Assembly: GCF_036226465.1 (NCBI RefSeq)
Contig: NZ_CP108476.1
Span: 6,820,001 to 6,884,000, forward strand
Length of the DNA stretch: 64,000 bases
Direction of reading: 5' to 3'
Source of the DNA: Kitasatospora sp. NBC_01250
Lineage (GTDB): Bacteria > Actinomycetota > Actinomycetes > Streptomycetales > Streptomycetaceae
Of the stretch, positions 16,507 to 24,160 are shown one piece after another (the first letter of the stretch is position 1; each line of letters begins with the position of its first letter). Position numbers and translations under genes: made by a program. The notes under the pieces were generated by a model that saw only the letters and a program-made list of their open reading frames with translations, was not told the origin of the DNA and searched no databases.

Positions 16507-18041
16507 TAGAAGCCGGCCCAGAGGCCGTTGCCGCCGAGCATGTCGGTGCCGCCGCTGAGGTGGCCCTGGCCGTCGCCGGTGTAGAGCTTGAGGTTGTTGT
16601 TGGCGTCGATGCCGGCGATGCTGAGGTGTCCGGTGCCGAAGTCGCCGGCCATGACGGAGTGGAAGCCGGTCCAGAGGCCGTTGTCGCCGAGCATGTCGGT
16701 GCCGCCGCTGACGTGGCCTTGGCCGTCGCCGGTGTAGAGCTTGAGGTTGTTGTTGGCGTCGATGCCGGCGACGTCCGTCTTGCCGTCGCCGTTGAAGTCG
16801 CCGGCGGTGATGGCCTTAAAGTTAGCCCACGATCCGTTGGTGCCGAGCATGGGGGTGCCGGCGGCGAGGTGGCCCTGGCCGTCGCCGGTGTAGAGCATGA
16901 GGTTGTTGTTGGCGTCGATGCCCGCGATGTCGGTGTGGCCGTCGCCGTTGAAGTCGCCGGCGGTGATGGCCTTGAAGTTGGCCCACAGGCCGGTGGTGCC
17001 GAGCATGGGGGTGCCGCCGGCGAGGTGGCCCTGGCCGTCGCCGGTGTAGAGCATGAGGTTGTTGTTGGCGTCGATGCCGGCGACGTCCGTCTTGCCGTCG
17101 CCGTTGAAGTCGCCGGTGGCGATGGCCTTGAAGTTGGCCCACAGGCCGGTGGTGCCGAGCATCGGGGAGCCGCCGCCCACGTGGCCCTGGCCGTCGCCGG
17201 TGTAGAGCATCATGTTGTTGTTCGCGTCGATGCCGACCACGTCGAGCTTGCCGTCGCTGTTGAAGTCACCCACCGCGGTGCGCGCCGGACGCCACGGCAC
17301 GGTCGCCGGACCGCCCGTCACCCAGCCGTAGGAGAACGCCAGGTCGAGGGGCGCGTAGAAGGCCTGCGCCAGCTTGACGTAGCCGGCGTCGTTGGGGTGC
17401 AGGCCGTCGGCCATCTCGGCGCCGGGCTGCCCGTAGGGGACAAGAGAAGGCGCATCGACGTAACAGAAGTGCTTGCCCTCCTGCTGCTCGGTGCCCGCCA
17501 GCAGGAGGGCCTGCTGGTTGTACGCCTTGAATCCAGCCTGCACGCCCGGTGAGGTCGAGGTTGGTATCACGCCCTGCATGATCACCGTGATGCCGGGCTG
17601 GTCGGCGAAGATCCGGTTCACCAGGGTGGTGAGGCGGTCGCCCGCGTGCGTGGGGTCCAGGTTGCGGTCGAGGTCGTTCGAGCCGATGTCCAGCAGTACC
17701 ACGTCCGGGTGGGCGGCGGCCAGCCAGCCGTCTATGCCGTTGGTTATCTGGTCGATCACGAAGCCGCTGTGCCCCTCGTTCGCCGAGTCGGCCATCGTCC
17801 CGCTGTGTGACGAGCCGACCAGGTTCACGGTGTACCGGGACTGCTGGGCCACCTGCTCCAACAGCGGTTCGCGGTAGCCGTTTCCGGTGGAGCTCTGCCA
17901 GCCGGCGGTGATCGAGTCGCCGAGCGGCATGACCTTCAGCTCCGGCGGTCCCGACGGCGTGGCGGACGCGACGGTCGGGGCGAGCGGGAGGCTGAGAAGA
18001 CCGGCAACGGCCAGGACGGCAAACGAGGTCAAGCGCTTCAC
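16506..18041 (-). CDS. Secreted SGNH hydrolase with five FG-GAP repeats (copy 2)
   Basis: A 511-residue protein. The signal peptide is 'KRLTSFAVLAVAGLLSLPL'. The SGNH domain has 'MPLGDSITAGWQS', 'DIGSNDLDRN' (block III, GSND rather than GIND) and 'DGLHPNDAGY'. The GTG at 18041 is chosen because it aligns with the ATG of copy 1 and has GGATGA upstream; further upstream the frame enters MITE B. The hydrolase portions of copies 1 and 2 are clearly paralogous but diverged in the middle, while the repeat regions are almost identical. Repeat 4 here ('DANNNLKLYTGDGQGHVSGG') differs from repeat 4 of the other three genes, a sign of gene conversion. The TAG stop is supplied by the element A junction. 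Confidence 0.88.
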   Translation of the reverse strand: MKRLTSFAVLAVAGLLSLPLAPTVASATPSGPPELKVMPLGDSITAGWQSSTGNGYREPLLEQVAQQSRYTVNLVGSSHSGTMADSANEGHSGFVIDQITNGIDGWLAAAHPDVVLLDIGSNDLDRNLDPTHAGDRLTTLVNRIFADQPGITVIMQGVIPTSTSPGVQAGFKAYNQQALLLAGTEQQEGKHFCYVDAPSLVPYGQPGAEMADGLHPNDAGYVKLAQAFYAPLDLAFSYGWVTGGPATVPWRPARTAVGDFNSDGKLDVVGIDANNNMMLYTGDGQGHVGGGSPMLGTTGLWANFKAIATGDFNGDGKTDVAGIDANNNLMLYTGDGQGHLAGGTPMLGTTGLWANFKAITAGDFNGDGHTDIAGIDANNNLMLYTGDGQGHLAAGTPMLGTNGSWANFKAITAGDFNGDGKTDVAGIDANNNLKLYTGDGQGHVSGGTDMLGDNGLWTGFHSVMAGDFGTGHLSIAGIDANNNLKLYTGDGQGHLSGGTDMLGGNGLWAGF

Positions 18042-18100
18042 TTCGTCATCCAGGTTCTGCGAAAAGGGAGTTCGAGCGGGTGGGGCGGTTCTCGCTGTTA

Positions 18101-18186
18101 GGCCGTGTCTCACAATTCGCGTCGGATCAGCGCGCGGCGTTGGGCGCCCGGCGTCGCGCGCCTGGCGGGAATTGTGAGACACGGCC
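18101..18186. mobile_element. MITE-like element B (86 bp), shortened and inverted relative to A
   Basis: The same terminal repeats as element A with only about 50 bp between them, again flanked by TA (18099-18100, 18187-18188). The left interior (GCGTCGGATCAGCGC) matches the complement of A's right interior, and the right interior (CGTCGCGCGCCTGGCGG) the complement of A's left. B is thus an internally deleted A in opposite orientation. It supplies the TAG stop of the Rpf-like gene. The 60 bp to its left are nearly identical to those left of A. Confidence 0.8.
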
Positions 18187-19373
18187 TAGAAGCCGGCCCA
18201 GAGGCCGTTGCCGCCGAGCATGTCGGTGCCGCCGCTGAGGTGGCCCTGGCCGTCGCCGGTGTAGAGCTTGAGGTTGTTGTTGGCGTCGATGCCGGCGATG
18301 CTGAGGTGGCCGGTGCCGAAGTCGCCGGCCATGACGGAGTGGAAGCCGGTCCAGAGGCCGTTGTCGCCGAGCATGTTGATGCCGCCGCCGACGTTGCCGT
18401 TGCCGTCGCCCTGGTAGAACTTCAGGTTGTTGTTGGCGTCGATGCCGGCGATGCCGAGGTGGCCGGTGCCGGTGAAGTCGCCGGCGGTGATGGCCTTGAA
18501 GTTGGCCCACAGGCCGTTGGTGCCGAGCATGGGGGTGCCGGCGGCGAGGTGGCCCTGGCCGTCGCCGGTGTAGAGCATGAGGTTGTTGTTGGCGTCGATG
18601 CCCGCGATGTCGGTGTGGCCGGAGCCGGTGAAGTCGCCGGCGGTGATGGCCTTGAAGTTGGCCCACAGGCCGGTGGTGCCGAGCATGGGGGTGCCGCCGC
18701 CGAGGTGGCCCTGGCCGTCGCCGGTGTAGAGCATGAGGTTGTTGTTGGCGTCGATGCCGGCGACGTCCGTCTTGCCGTCGCCGTTGAAGTCGCCGGTGGC
18801 GATGGCCTTGAAGTTGGCCCACAGGCCGGTGGTGCCGAGCATCGGGGAGCCGCCGCCCACGTGGCCCTGGCCGTCGCCGGTGTAGAGCATCATGTTGTTG
18901 TTGGCGTCGATGCCGACCACGTCGAGCTTGCCGTCGCTGTTGAAGTCACCCACCGCGGTGCGCGCCGGACGCGAAGGAGCAGGCGGAGTCGGGTCGGACG
19001 GGTACGGGTCGGCGTGGTCGGCACCGAGATCGGCATCCGCCCCGCACTTTCGCCAGGCACCCGGACCCTGGCCGGCGAGTATCTTTTCCGCTATGAGGAT
19101 CTGCTGCTCCTTGCTGGCCAGGTTGGCCTCCGGGGCATAGGCGGTGCCGCCGAACGCGGCCCACGTCTGGCTGGAGATCTGCAGGCCCCCGTAGAAGGAG
19201 TTATGGGTGTCGATGCTCCAGTCACCACTGCTCTCGCACTGGGCGACCTTGTCCCAGGTGGCGATCGAGGCGGCGTGAGCCGAGGTGGCCGGGACACAGA
19301 GCAGTGCTCCGGACAGGACGGCGGAGAACAGAGCTGTCTTCCGGACGGCCTGGAGAGCGGTGGATCGGTGCAC
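18186..19373 (-). CDS. Secreted Rpf-like transglycosylase with five FG-GAP repeats
   Basis: A 395-residue protein. After the signal peptide ('TALFSAVLSGALLCVPATSA') comes a resuscitation-promoting-factor/lysozyme-like domain of ~80 residues. It has 'WDKVAQCESSGDWSIDTHN', where the Glu is the expected catalytic acid, then 'FYGGLQISSQTWAAFGGTA' and 'LIAEKILAGQGPGAWRKCG'. These enzymes cut peptidoglycan glycan strands and promote spore germination or growth resumption. Five FG-GAP repeats follow, almost identical to those of the neighbours. The GTG at 19373 is preferred over the upstream ATG at 19394 because AGGAG lies 6 nt before it. The stop codon is made by the MITE B junction. Confidence 0.88.
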   Translation of the reverse strand: MHRSTALQAVRKTALFSAVLSGALLCVPATSAHAASIATWDKVAQCESSGDWSIDTHNSFYGGLQISSQTWAAFGGTAYAPEANLASKEQQILIAEKILAGQGPGAWRKCGADADLGADHADPYPSDPTPPAPSRPARTAVGDFNSDGKLDVVGIDANNNMMLYTGDGQGHVGGGSPMLGTTGLWANFKAIATGDFNGDGKTDVAGIDANNNLMLYTGDGQGHLGGGTPMLGTTGLWANFKAITAGDFTGSGHTDIAGIDANNNLMLYTGDGQGHLAAGTPMLGTNGLWANFKAITAGDFTGTGHLGIAGIDANNNLKFYQGDGNGNVGGGINMLGDNGLWTGFHSVMAGDFGTGHLSIAGIDANNNLKLYTGDGQGHLSGGTDMLGGNGLWAGF

Positions 19374-19451
19374 GGGAATCTCCTGGATGTTCATGGCACG
19401 AGGCAGTGGCTGCACGGGGAAGTTGGTGGCAGCGCGGGTGATGGAAGCCGA

Positions 19452-19486
19452 CGGGCCGCCAGGGGCGGTCAGATCCTGGCGGCCCG
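19452..19486 (-). terminator. Hairpin terminator after the NlpC/P60-like gene
   Basis: A 12-bp perfect stem (CGGGCCGCCAGG and complement) with an 11-nt loop lies 8 bp past the stop codon at 19494. Confidence 0.65.
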
Positions 19487-19493
19487 CCAGTTG

Positions 19494-20834
19494 TCAGAAG
19501 CCGGCCCAGAGGCCGTTGCCGCCGAGCATGTCGGTGCCGCCGCTGACGTGGCCCTGGCCGTCGCCGGTGTAGAGCTTGAGGTTGTTGTTGGCGTCGATGC
19601 CGGCGATGCTGAGGTGTCCGGTGCCGAAGTCGCCGGCCATGACGGAGTGGAAGCCGGTCCAGAGGCCGTTGTCGCCGAGCATGTTGATGCCGCCGCCGAC
19701 GTTGCCGTTGCCGTCGCCCTGGTAGAACTTCAGGTTGTTGTTGGCGTCGATGCCGGCGATGCCGAGGTGGCCGGTGCCGGTGAAGTCGCCGGCGGTGATG
19801 GCCTTGAAGTTGGCCCACAGGCCGTTGGTGCCGAGCATGGGGGTGCCGGCGGCGAGGTGGCCCTGGCCGTCGCCGCGGTAGAGCATCAGGTTGTTGTAGG
19901 CGTCGATGCCCGCGATGTCGGTGTGGCCGGAGCCGGTGAAGTCGCCGGCGGTGATGGCCTTGAAGTTGGCCCACAGGCCGTTGGTGCCGAGCATGGGGGT
20001 GCCGCCGCCGAGGTGGCCCTGGCCGTCGCCGGTGTAGAGCATGAGGTTGTTGTTGGCGTCGATGCCGGCGACGTCCGTCTTGCCGTCGCCGTTGAAGTCG
20101 CCGGTGGCGATGGCCTTGAAGTTGGCCCACAGGCCGGTGGTGCCGAGCATCGGGGAGCCGCCGCCCACGTGGCCCTGGCCGTCGCCGGTGTAGAGCATCA
20201 TGTTGTTGTTGGCGTCGATGCCGACCACGTCGAGCTTGCCGTCGCTGTTGAAGTCACCCACCGCGGTGCGCGCCGGACGCGAAGGAGCAGGCGCCGGGTC
20301 GTCGACGATGTTCTTGTAGCGGAAGGCGGTGTAGTAGCTGTTCGGCCAGCCCTCCAGCGTGGAGTCGTTGATGTTGGCCGAGGTCGGACCGTGGGTGGGG
20401 TAGTGCGAGTTGCTCTCGGCGTAGTACGTGAAGTCGCCGTTGCCCTGGTTGGTCCAGTTGGCGAAGAGGAACGTGTGCGCCGCCTCGTAGTCGAGGATGT
20501 CTCCGGGAGCGAGCTGGGAGCGGCTGATCGGGTTGGAGACCTCGTGCAGCGTCTGCGTCACGTAGCTGTCGTTCAGGTGCCAGGCCATCGAGACGAATCC
20601 CGAACAGTCCTCGCGGTACGAGCCGTTGCCGTCGGAGTGGTTGGCGGATTCGCTGTACGGGACACCCTGGTCCACCCAGCTCTGAGCCCGGGCCAGCACC
20701 TCGCTGCGGGTGATCTGGCCCCCCACGCTCGACGCCGCGTGGGCGGCGGGAGCGACGGCGAACAGGGTGCTGCCGAGGCCGGCGGCGACGAAGGCCGCCA
20801 GGGAACGGGAGGCGGTACGGGTGAGACGAGACAT
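19494..20834 (-). CDS. Secreted NlpC/P60-like cysteine hydrolase with five FG-GAP repeats
   Basis: A 446-residue protein. After the signal peptide the ~155-residue catalytic region has 'EDCSGFVSMAWHL' (catalytic Cys) and 'LDYEAAHTFLFANW' (His), the order found in NlpC/P60 or related amidase-fold enzymes. This suggests cleavage of peptidoglycan stem peptides or amide bonds. A Pro linker then leads to the same five ~52-residue FG-GAP repeats as in the neighbouring enzymes. The ATG at 20834 is chosen: AGGAG lies 11 nt upstream, whereas the upstream GTG at 20846 overlaps that ribosome site. Exact family within the Cys-hydrolase clan is uncertain. Confidence 0.85.
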   Translation of the reverse strand: MSRLTRTASRSLAAFVAAGLGSTLFAVAPAAHAASSVGGQITRSEVLARAQSWVDQGVPYSESANHSDGNGSYREDCSGFVSMAWHLNDSYVTQTLHEVSNPISRSQLAPGDILDYEAAHTFLFANWTNQGNGDFTYYAESNSHYPTHGPTSANINDSTLEGWPNSYYTAFRYKNIVDDPAPAPSRPARTAVGDFNSDGKLDVVGIDANNNMMLYTGDGQGHVGGGSPMLGTTGLWANFKAIATGDFNGDGKTDVAGIDANNNLMLYTGDGQGHLGGGTPMLGTNGLWANFKAITAGDFTGSGHTDIAGIDAYNNLMLYRGDGQGHLAAGTPMLGTNGLWANFKAITAGDFTGTGHLGIAGIDANNNLKFYQGDGNGNVGGGINMLGDNGLWTGFHSVMAGDFGTGHLSIAGIDANNNLKLYTGDGQGHVSGGTDMLGGNGLWAGF

Positions 20835-20914
20835 GGAGAAGTCCACTCCTGGTCAAAAGGGATGGGGAGGATGGAGCCGGAACGGAAGCTGGGCGTGGAG
20901 AGTCGCGGGCTGGT

Positions 20915-21904
20915 TCAGCCGGCAGCGGGGGTGTCGAGCCCGTTGGACAGGGCGGCCAGCGCTGCCTGGTCGTCGGAGACCGTCTGCGAGCGGTCGCCGT
21001 CGGTGCCAGCGGGTACCCCGTACTGGAGCACCGTCAGCACACTGCCGCGCTGTACGAAGTAGACGTGGTCGGTCTGCGGCCCCGGAGCGGAAATCCCGGC
21101 GACGCCGGTCCACACGCGGGTGTAGGCCGTGCCGTCGGTGCTGGTGGCGGTCTTGGTCACTTTCGCGTCAGCGGTGATCTTCGCGTTGGTCTGCAAGGTC
21201 TGGGACCGGTCCTGGCAGCCGTCCATCGCGGTCAGCAGGGCGCGGTAGGCACTCTGTGCGTCGGCGCTGTCGGCGAAGGTGAAGGAGTCCTGGATGGCCG
21301 GGGTCTGGAACGAGCTCACGTACCCCTGCTGCTGCCAGTTCGCGGCGCTGTCCACCGCGGCGCACTCGTTGAGCCGGACCTGGTGGGTGACCGCCTGGGT
21401 GTGCGGCGGCGCGATCGGCTGCCAGGAGGCGGCTGCGCTGTCCGGGAGTTGAGCCGGCTGCAGTGGAGCGGGCGCCGGCTGCGCGGCGCCGGCCGCGGGA
21501 CTCGCGCCGGAGGCACCGACCGGGGCGTTCGAGGGGGCGTTGACCGATGCGTTCGGTGAGGCCTTCGAAGAGGTCGGCTTGGGGGTGGCGGCGCTGGGAG
21601 CCGCGCTGACCGTTTCAGGCCGACCGTTCTGGCCCGAGCTGTCGGTCTGTGGTGCGGGCGCAGCCGGCGTGGCGGCAGCCGTGGCGGCGCTGCCTGCGGA
21701 TGCGCTCGGCGTGACTGCGCCCGGCGAACCCGTCGACGGCGTACCGGTTGCGGAGCCCGGCGAGACCTGTGACGCTGCTGCACTGCCCCGCGCAACATCG
21801 GAGGCGCTCGCACCGCCGCCGAGTGTCACGGTCGCCACCACGCCCGTGGTGAGCGCGGAAAGTGCAACCGCTGCTCGAAGGACCATCGATTTCGTGATGT
21901 TCAC
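20915..21904 (-). CDS. Secreted PknH-sensor-like protein with low-complexity Ser/Pro/Ala region
   Basis: A 329-residue exported protein. The signal peptide contains 'LRAAVALSALTTGVVATVTL'. Residues ~35-155 are Ala/Ser/Pro/Thr-rich and probably disordered or wall-spanning. The C-terminal ~170 residues form a domain with Cys residues in 'VRLNECAAVDSAANWQQQG' and 'LTAMDGCQDRS', reminiscent of extracellular PknH-type sensor domains. The resemblance is by pattern only. The GTG at 21904 follows GGGGAGC. It sits upstream of the FG-GAP array on the same strand, 80 bp from the NlpC-like gene. Confidence 0.75.
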   Translation of the reverse strand: MNITKSMVLRAAVALSALTTGVVATVTLGGGASASDVARGSAAASQVSPGSATGTPSTGSPGAVTPSASAGSAATAAATPAAPAPQTDSSGQNGRPETVSAAPSAATPKPTSSKASPNASVNAPSNAPVGASGASPAAGAAQPAPAPLQPAQLPDSAAASWQPIAPPHTQAVTHQVRLNECAAVDSAANWQQQGYVSSFQTPAIQDSFTFADSADAQSAYRALLTAMDGCQDRSQTLQTNAKITADAKVTKTATSTDGTAYTRVWTGVAGISAPGPQTDHVYFVQRGSVLTVLQYGVPAGTDGDRSQTVSDDQAALAALSNGLDTPAAG

Positions 21905-22075
21905 AGTGGAGCTCCCCCGCTTCGGGCATGCTGAACACCCGGCTGTCGGTGCCAGGTGTCGGTTCAGGTGGATGGGACCGGGTCCGTGGAGCGCCCCCCC
22001 AGGGCGTCGGGCCGGCCGGGAATCCGAAGGGACGGCTGCCCCACCGGGGCAGCGGTCAGGTCGAACGGTGTACGG

Positions 22076-22222
22076 CTACTGCCAGCCCATGTCGTTCGGT
22101 GCGACGACGGACACCGCGCTGACGGTCGGCTGCGGGGCCGCGGCCAGGGCGGCCGCCGGGAGCAGTCCGCCGAGGGCGAGGGCGGCGGTCATGGCGGTCA
22201 GCACCAGAGGGGTGCGGATCAT
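22076..22222 (-). CDS. Short secreted peptide ending in DMGWQ
   Basis: A 48-residue peptide starting at an internal ATG (22222) with a textbook AAGGAGAA ribosome site 6 nt upstream. The signal sequence 'TPLVLTAMTAALALGGLLPA' is followed by an Ala-rich cleavage site. That leaves a mature part of about 18-20 residues ending 'SVVAPNDMGWQ'. I have the impression that short streptomycete peptides with this tail recur, but cannot verify it here. Its position beside a divergent LuxR-type regulator makes an extracellular signal or processed peptide an attractive hypothesis. No modification enzyme is nearby. Confidence 0.65.
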   Translation of the reverse strand: MIRTPLVLTAMTAALALGGLLPAAALAAAPQPTVSAVSVVAPNDMGWQ

Positions 22223-22759
22223 GCGAATTCTCCTTGAGGTGACCGGTAGAGGTACCGACCCGCCTGTCGCGTCTCGCGGTGACGCTGCCCCAGGTGATGC
22301 GGGTGCGGTTTCTGCTTGCCTGCCGGGCGTTGCTCCCCGGCTGTGGTCATCAGCTTCGCCGTATCCGAACCGCCGGAGAAGAGAGATCAACTGGCCCGAA
22401 GTGTCCCTGGCCCAAAGAGTCCACCGAGCCGGGTCGGTGGGGGAGGCGGACTCGGACAGCAGCTTCTCGTAGAAGGGCGCGACGAGCGGAGCCTCAGCGC
22501 TCACCAGGCTCCAGCCCCCGAGCGGCGCGGTGTCCATTGTCCAGTTCCGGCTGAGCCGGGTCACCTGTTCCTCCGCATCCCGCAGGCAGTCCGCCAGCAG
22601 GTAGACCCCGAGCGTCGGGTACGGGGTGGCCTCAGCGTGCACCGCGATGTGTTCGATACCGTCCTGCGGTGCCGCCGTCGCCTGCAGCAGGGCGGCGAGA
22701 CGAGGCGGCAACGGGTGCCCGGTCGTCGGTGGGCGGAATCTCGCATGGATCAGGTACAT
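22076..22759 (-). CDS. Hypothetical protein fused in frame to a short secreted peptide
   Basis: A 227-residue frame. The first ~125 residues ('YLIHARFRPPTTGHPLPP', 'HAEATPYPTLGVYLLADCL', 'PLVAPFYEKLL') look like a compact soluble domain of unknown function that I have a general impression of near LuxR regulators in Streptomyces. A poorly conserved-looking ~50-residue stretch follows, and without any stop codon the frame runs into a complete signal-peptide gene with its own ribosome site (separate entry). Either this gene has lost its stop through a frameshift or the two are expressed both as a fusion and separately. The ATG at 22759 follows GGGAGA. It is divergent from the LuxR gene at 22924. 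Confidence 0.6.
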   Translation of the reverse strand: MYLIHARFRPPTTGHPLPPRLAALLQATAAPQDGIEHIAVHAEATPYPTLGVYLLADCLRDAEEQVTRLSRNWTMDTAPLGGWSLVSAEAPLVAPFYEKLLSESASPTDPARWTLWARDTSGQLISLLRRFGYGEADDHSRGATPGRQAETAPASPGAASPRDATGGSVPLPVTSRRIRMIRTPLVLTAMTAALALGGLLPAAALAAAPQPTVSAVSVVAPNDMGWQ

Positions 22760-22923
22760 GGTGTCGACTCTCCCGAAACGGGCATCGGGCTCATAGAGGA
22801 TCCGCCTGGACGCTTCGGTCCTTGGCCAGAAGAGGCCAGGTACCGGGCCCTGGTTCACAAAAACGTAGTATGAAATGATCGCGTGCGTAAGGAACGGGGG
22901 TTCTTGGTGTCGGGGGGACACAA

Positions 22924-23919
22924 ATGCTGGTTGCGCTTGGTCTCGATGCAACGTCGGAGGCCGTCTACCGCAGCATGCTCGCGCATCCGGGGGACGGCTT
23001 CGCGGCGCTGGCGGAACGGCTCGACCTCGCCGAGGAGTCGGTTCGCGAGGCCCTGGACAGACTGAGCGACCTGTCCCTGCTGCGGCCCTCGCACGAGCGG
23101 AACGGCGAACTGCGGGCCGTCTCCCCCGAGATCGGCATGGAACTGCTGATGGCCCGGCAACAGAGCGAACTCGCCGCCCAGCAGATGCGGATCGAGGCGT
23201 CCCGGGTGGCCGCGGCCGAGCTCATCGCCGACTACGCCGACTTGCGGCCCGCTGTCCGGCGTGTCGAAGTCGAGCAGCTGACCGGCCTGGACGCGATCCG
23301 GGACCGGTTGGCCGCCCTCACCCGGGCAGTGCGGAGCGAGGTGATGGCCTTCGCGCCCGACGGCGCGCAGACCGAGGAGAACATGAAGGCGTCGCGTCCG
23401 CTCAATGACGACCTGCTGCGCCGTGGCGTGCGGATGCGTACCGTCTACCTGGACAGTCTGCGCAACAACGCGCCCACCGTCTTGCATGCCAACTGGCTGG
23501 CTGAGCGCGGTGGCCAGGTCCGCACCGCGCCGACCCTGCCCACCCGCATGATCATCACCGACCGGACAACGGCGGTGATCCCCGTCAGCAGCGAGGATTC
23601 CGCCGCGGGTGCCGTCGTGCTGACCGGACACGGCACGCTCGCCGCGCTGTGCGCGCTGTTCGAGTGCGTCTGGTCCGGTGCGCAGCCTCTCGGCGAGATT
23701 CTGGTCCGTGACGCCCGGGGGCTCAGCACCCAGGAGACGGCGGCCGTCCAACTGCTCGCGGGCGGGCTGACCGACGAGGCGATCGCCAAACGGCTGGGCG
23801 TCTCGACCCGTACCGCCCGGCGTCTGGCCACCGAGCTGATGGAACGGTTGGGTGCCCGCAGCCGCTTCGAGGCTGGTGTCCGCGCCGTCCAGCAGGGGTG
23901 GCTGCCGGGCGCCGACTGA
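22924..23919 (+). CDS. LuxR-family regulator with N-terminal TrmB-like HTH
   Basis: A 331-residue protein. Residues 1-60 are a winged-HTH of TrmB type ('YRSMLAHPGDGFAALAERL'). A middle coiled and ligand-like region follows ('VMAFAPDGAQTEENMKAS', 'LRRGVRMRTVYLDSLRNN'). The C-terminal ~60 residues are a LuxR/GerE HTH ('LLAGGLTDEAIAKRLGVS' and 'TRTARRLATELMERLGARS'). No receiver domain. The overall architecture matches the second regulator at 30837. The ATG follows a run of Gs. It is divergent from the gene that ends in the short secreted peptide, with 164 bp between starts, so control of that transcript is likely. Confidence 0.85.
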   Translation: MLVALGLDATSEAVYRSMLAHPGDGFAALAERLDLAEESVREALDRLSDLSLLRPSHERNGELRAVSPEIGMELLMARQQSELAAQQMRIEASRVAAAELIADYADLRPAVRRVEVEQLTGLDAIRDRLAALTRAVRSEVMAFAPDGAQTEENMKASRPLNDDLLRRGVRMRTVYLDSLRNNAPTVLHANWLAERGGQVRTAPTLPTRMIITDRTTAVIPVSSEDSAAGAVVLTGHGTLAALCALFECVWSGAQPLGEILVRDARGLSTQETAAVQLLAGGLTDEAIAKRLGVSTRTARRLATELMERLGARSRFEAGVRAVQQGWLPGAD

Positions 23920-23941
23920 GGAGTGCGGAAAGCCCTTCGAC

Positions 23942-24160
23942 TCAAGAGTCGGTGCGGGTCTGCCCCTCCGGCCAGGACAGGGACTTGGCGCTTTCGGCAG
24001 TCGCGAGCAGGGCGGCGGCGCGCTCGGCGGCGGCGCCGAGGTCGAGCGGGCTCGTCTTCGGGGCGCCGTCGCCGGGGGTCGACCACTCCAGCGCCGCCGC
24101 CCCCGTGCTCCAGGCGAGCCCGGTGGCCCGCCAGACGGCCGGTGAGGCGTCGCCGGTCAC
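23942..24160 (-). pseudogene. Internally deleted duplicate of the DUF2797 gene
   Basis: A 72-codon frame. Codons 1-44 match the first 44 codons of the DUF2797 gene at 13579-14499 nearly exactly. Codons 45-71 match its codons ~183-209 ('ERAAALLATAESAKSLSWPE'). The ~138 intervening codons are missing, and the join falls in GCGGCG microhomology. The copy ends at a new TGA soon after 'GQTRTD'. Its GTG overlaps the TGA of the upstream MerR gene (GTGA), so it could still be translated as a short peptide, but the KVG-containing core is gone. Confidence 0.85.

Noticed and set aside
14655..20280. CRISPR-like periodic repeats
   Set aside because: The periodicity is ~156 bp, falls in frame and encodes FG-GAP repeats; there are no short repeats with unrelated spacers.
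22759..22951. Longer upstream start for the YLIHARF gene
   Set aside because: The extension enters the LuxR promoter and coding start on the other strand and lacks a ribosome site; GGGAGA precedes the ATG at 22759.
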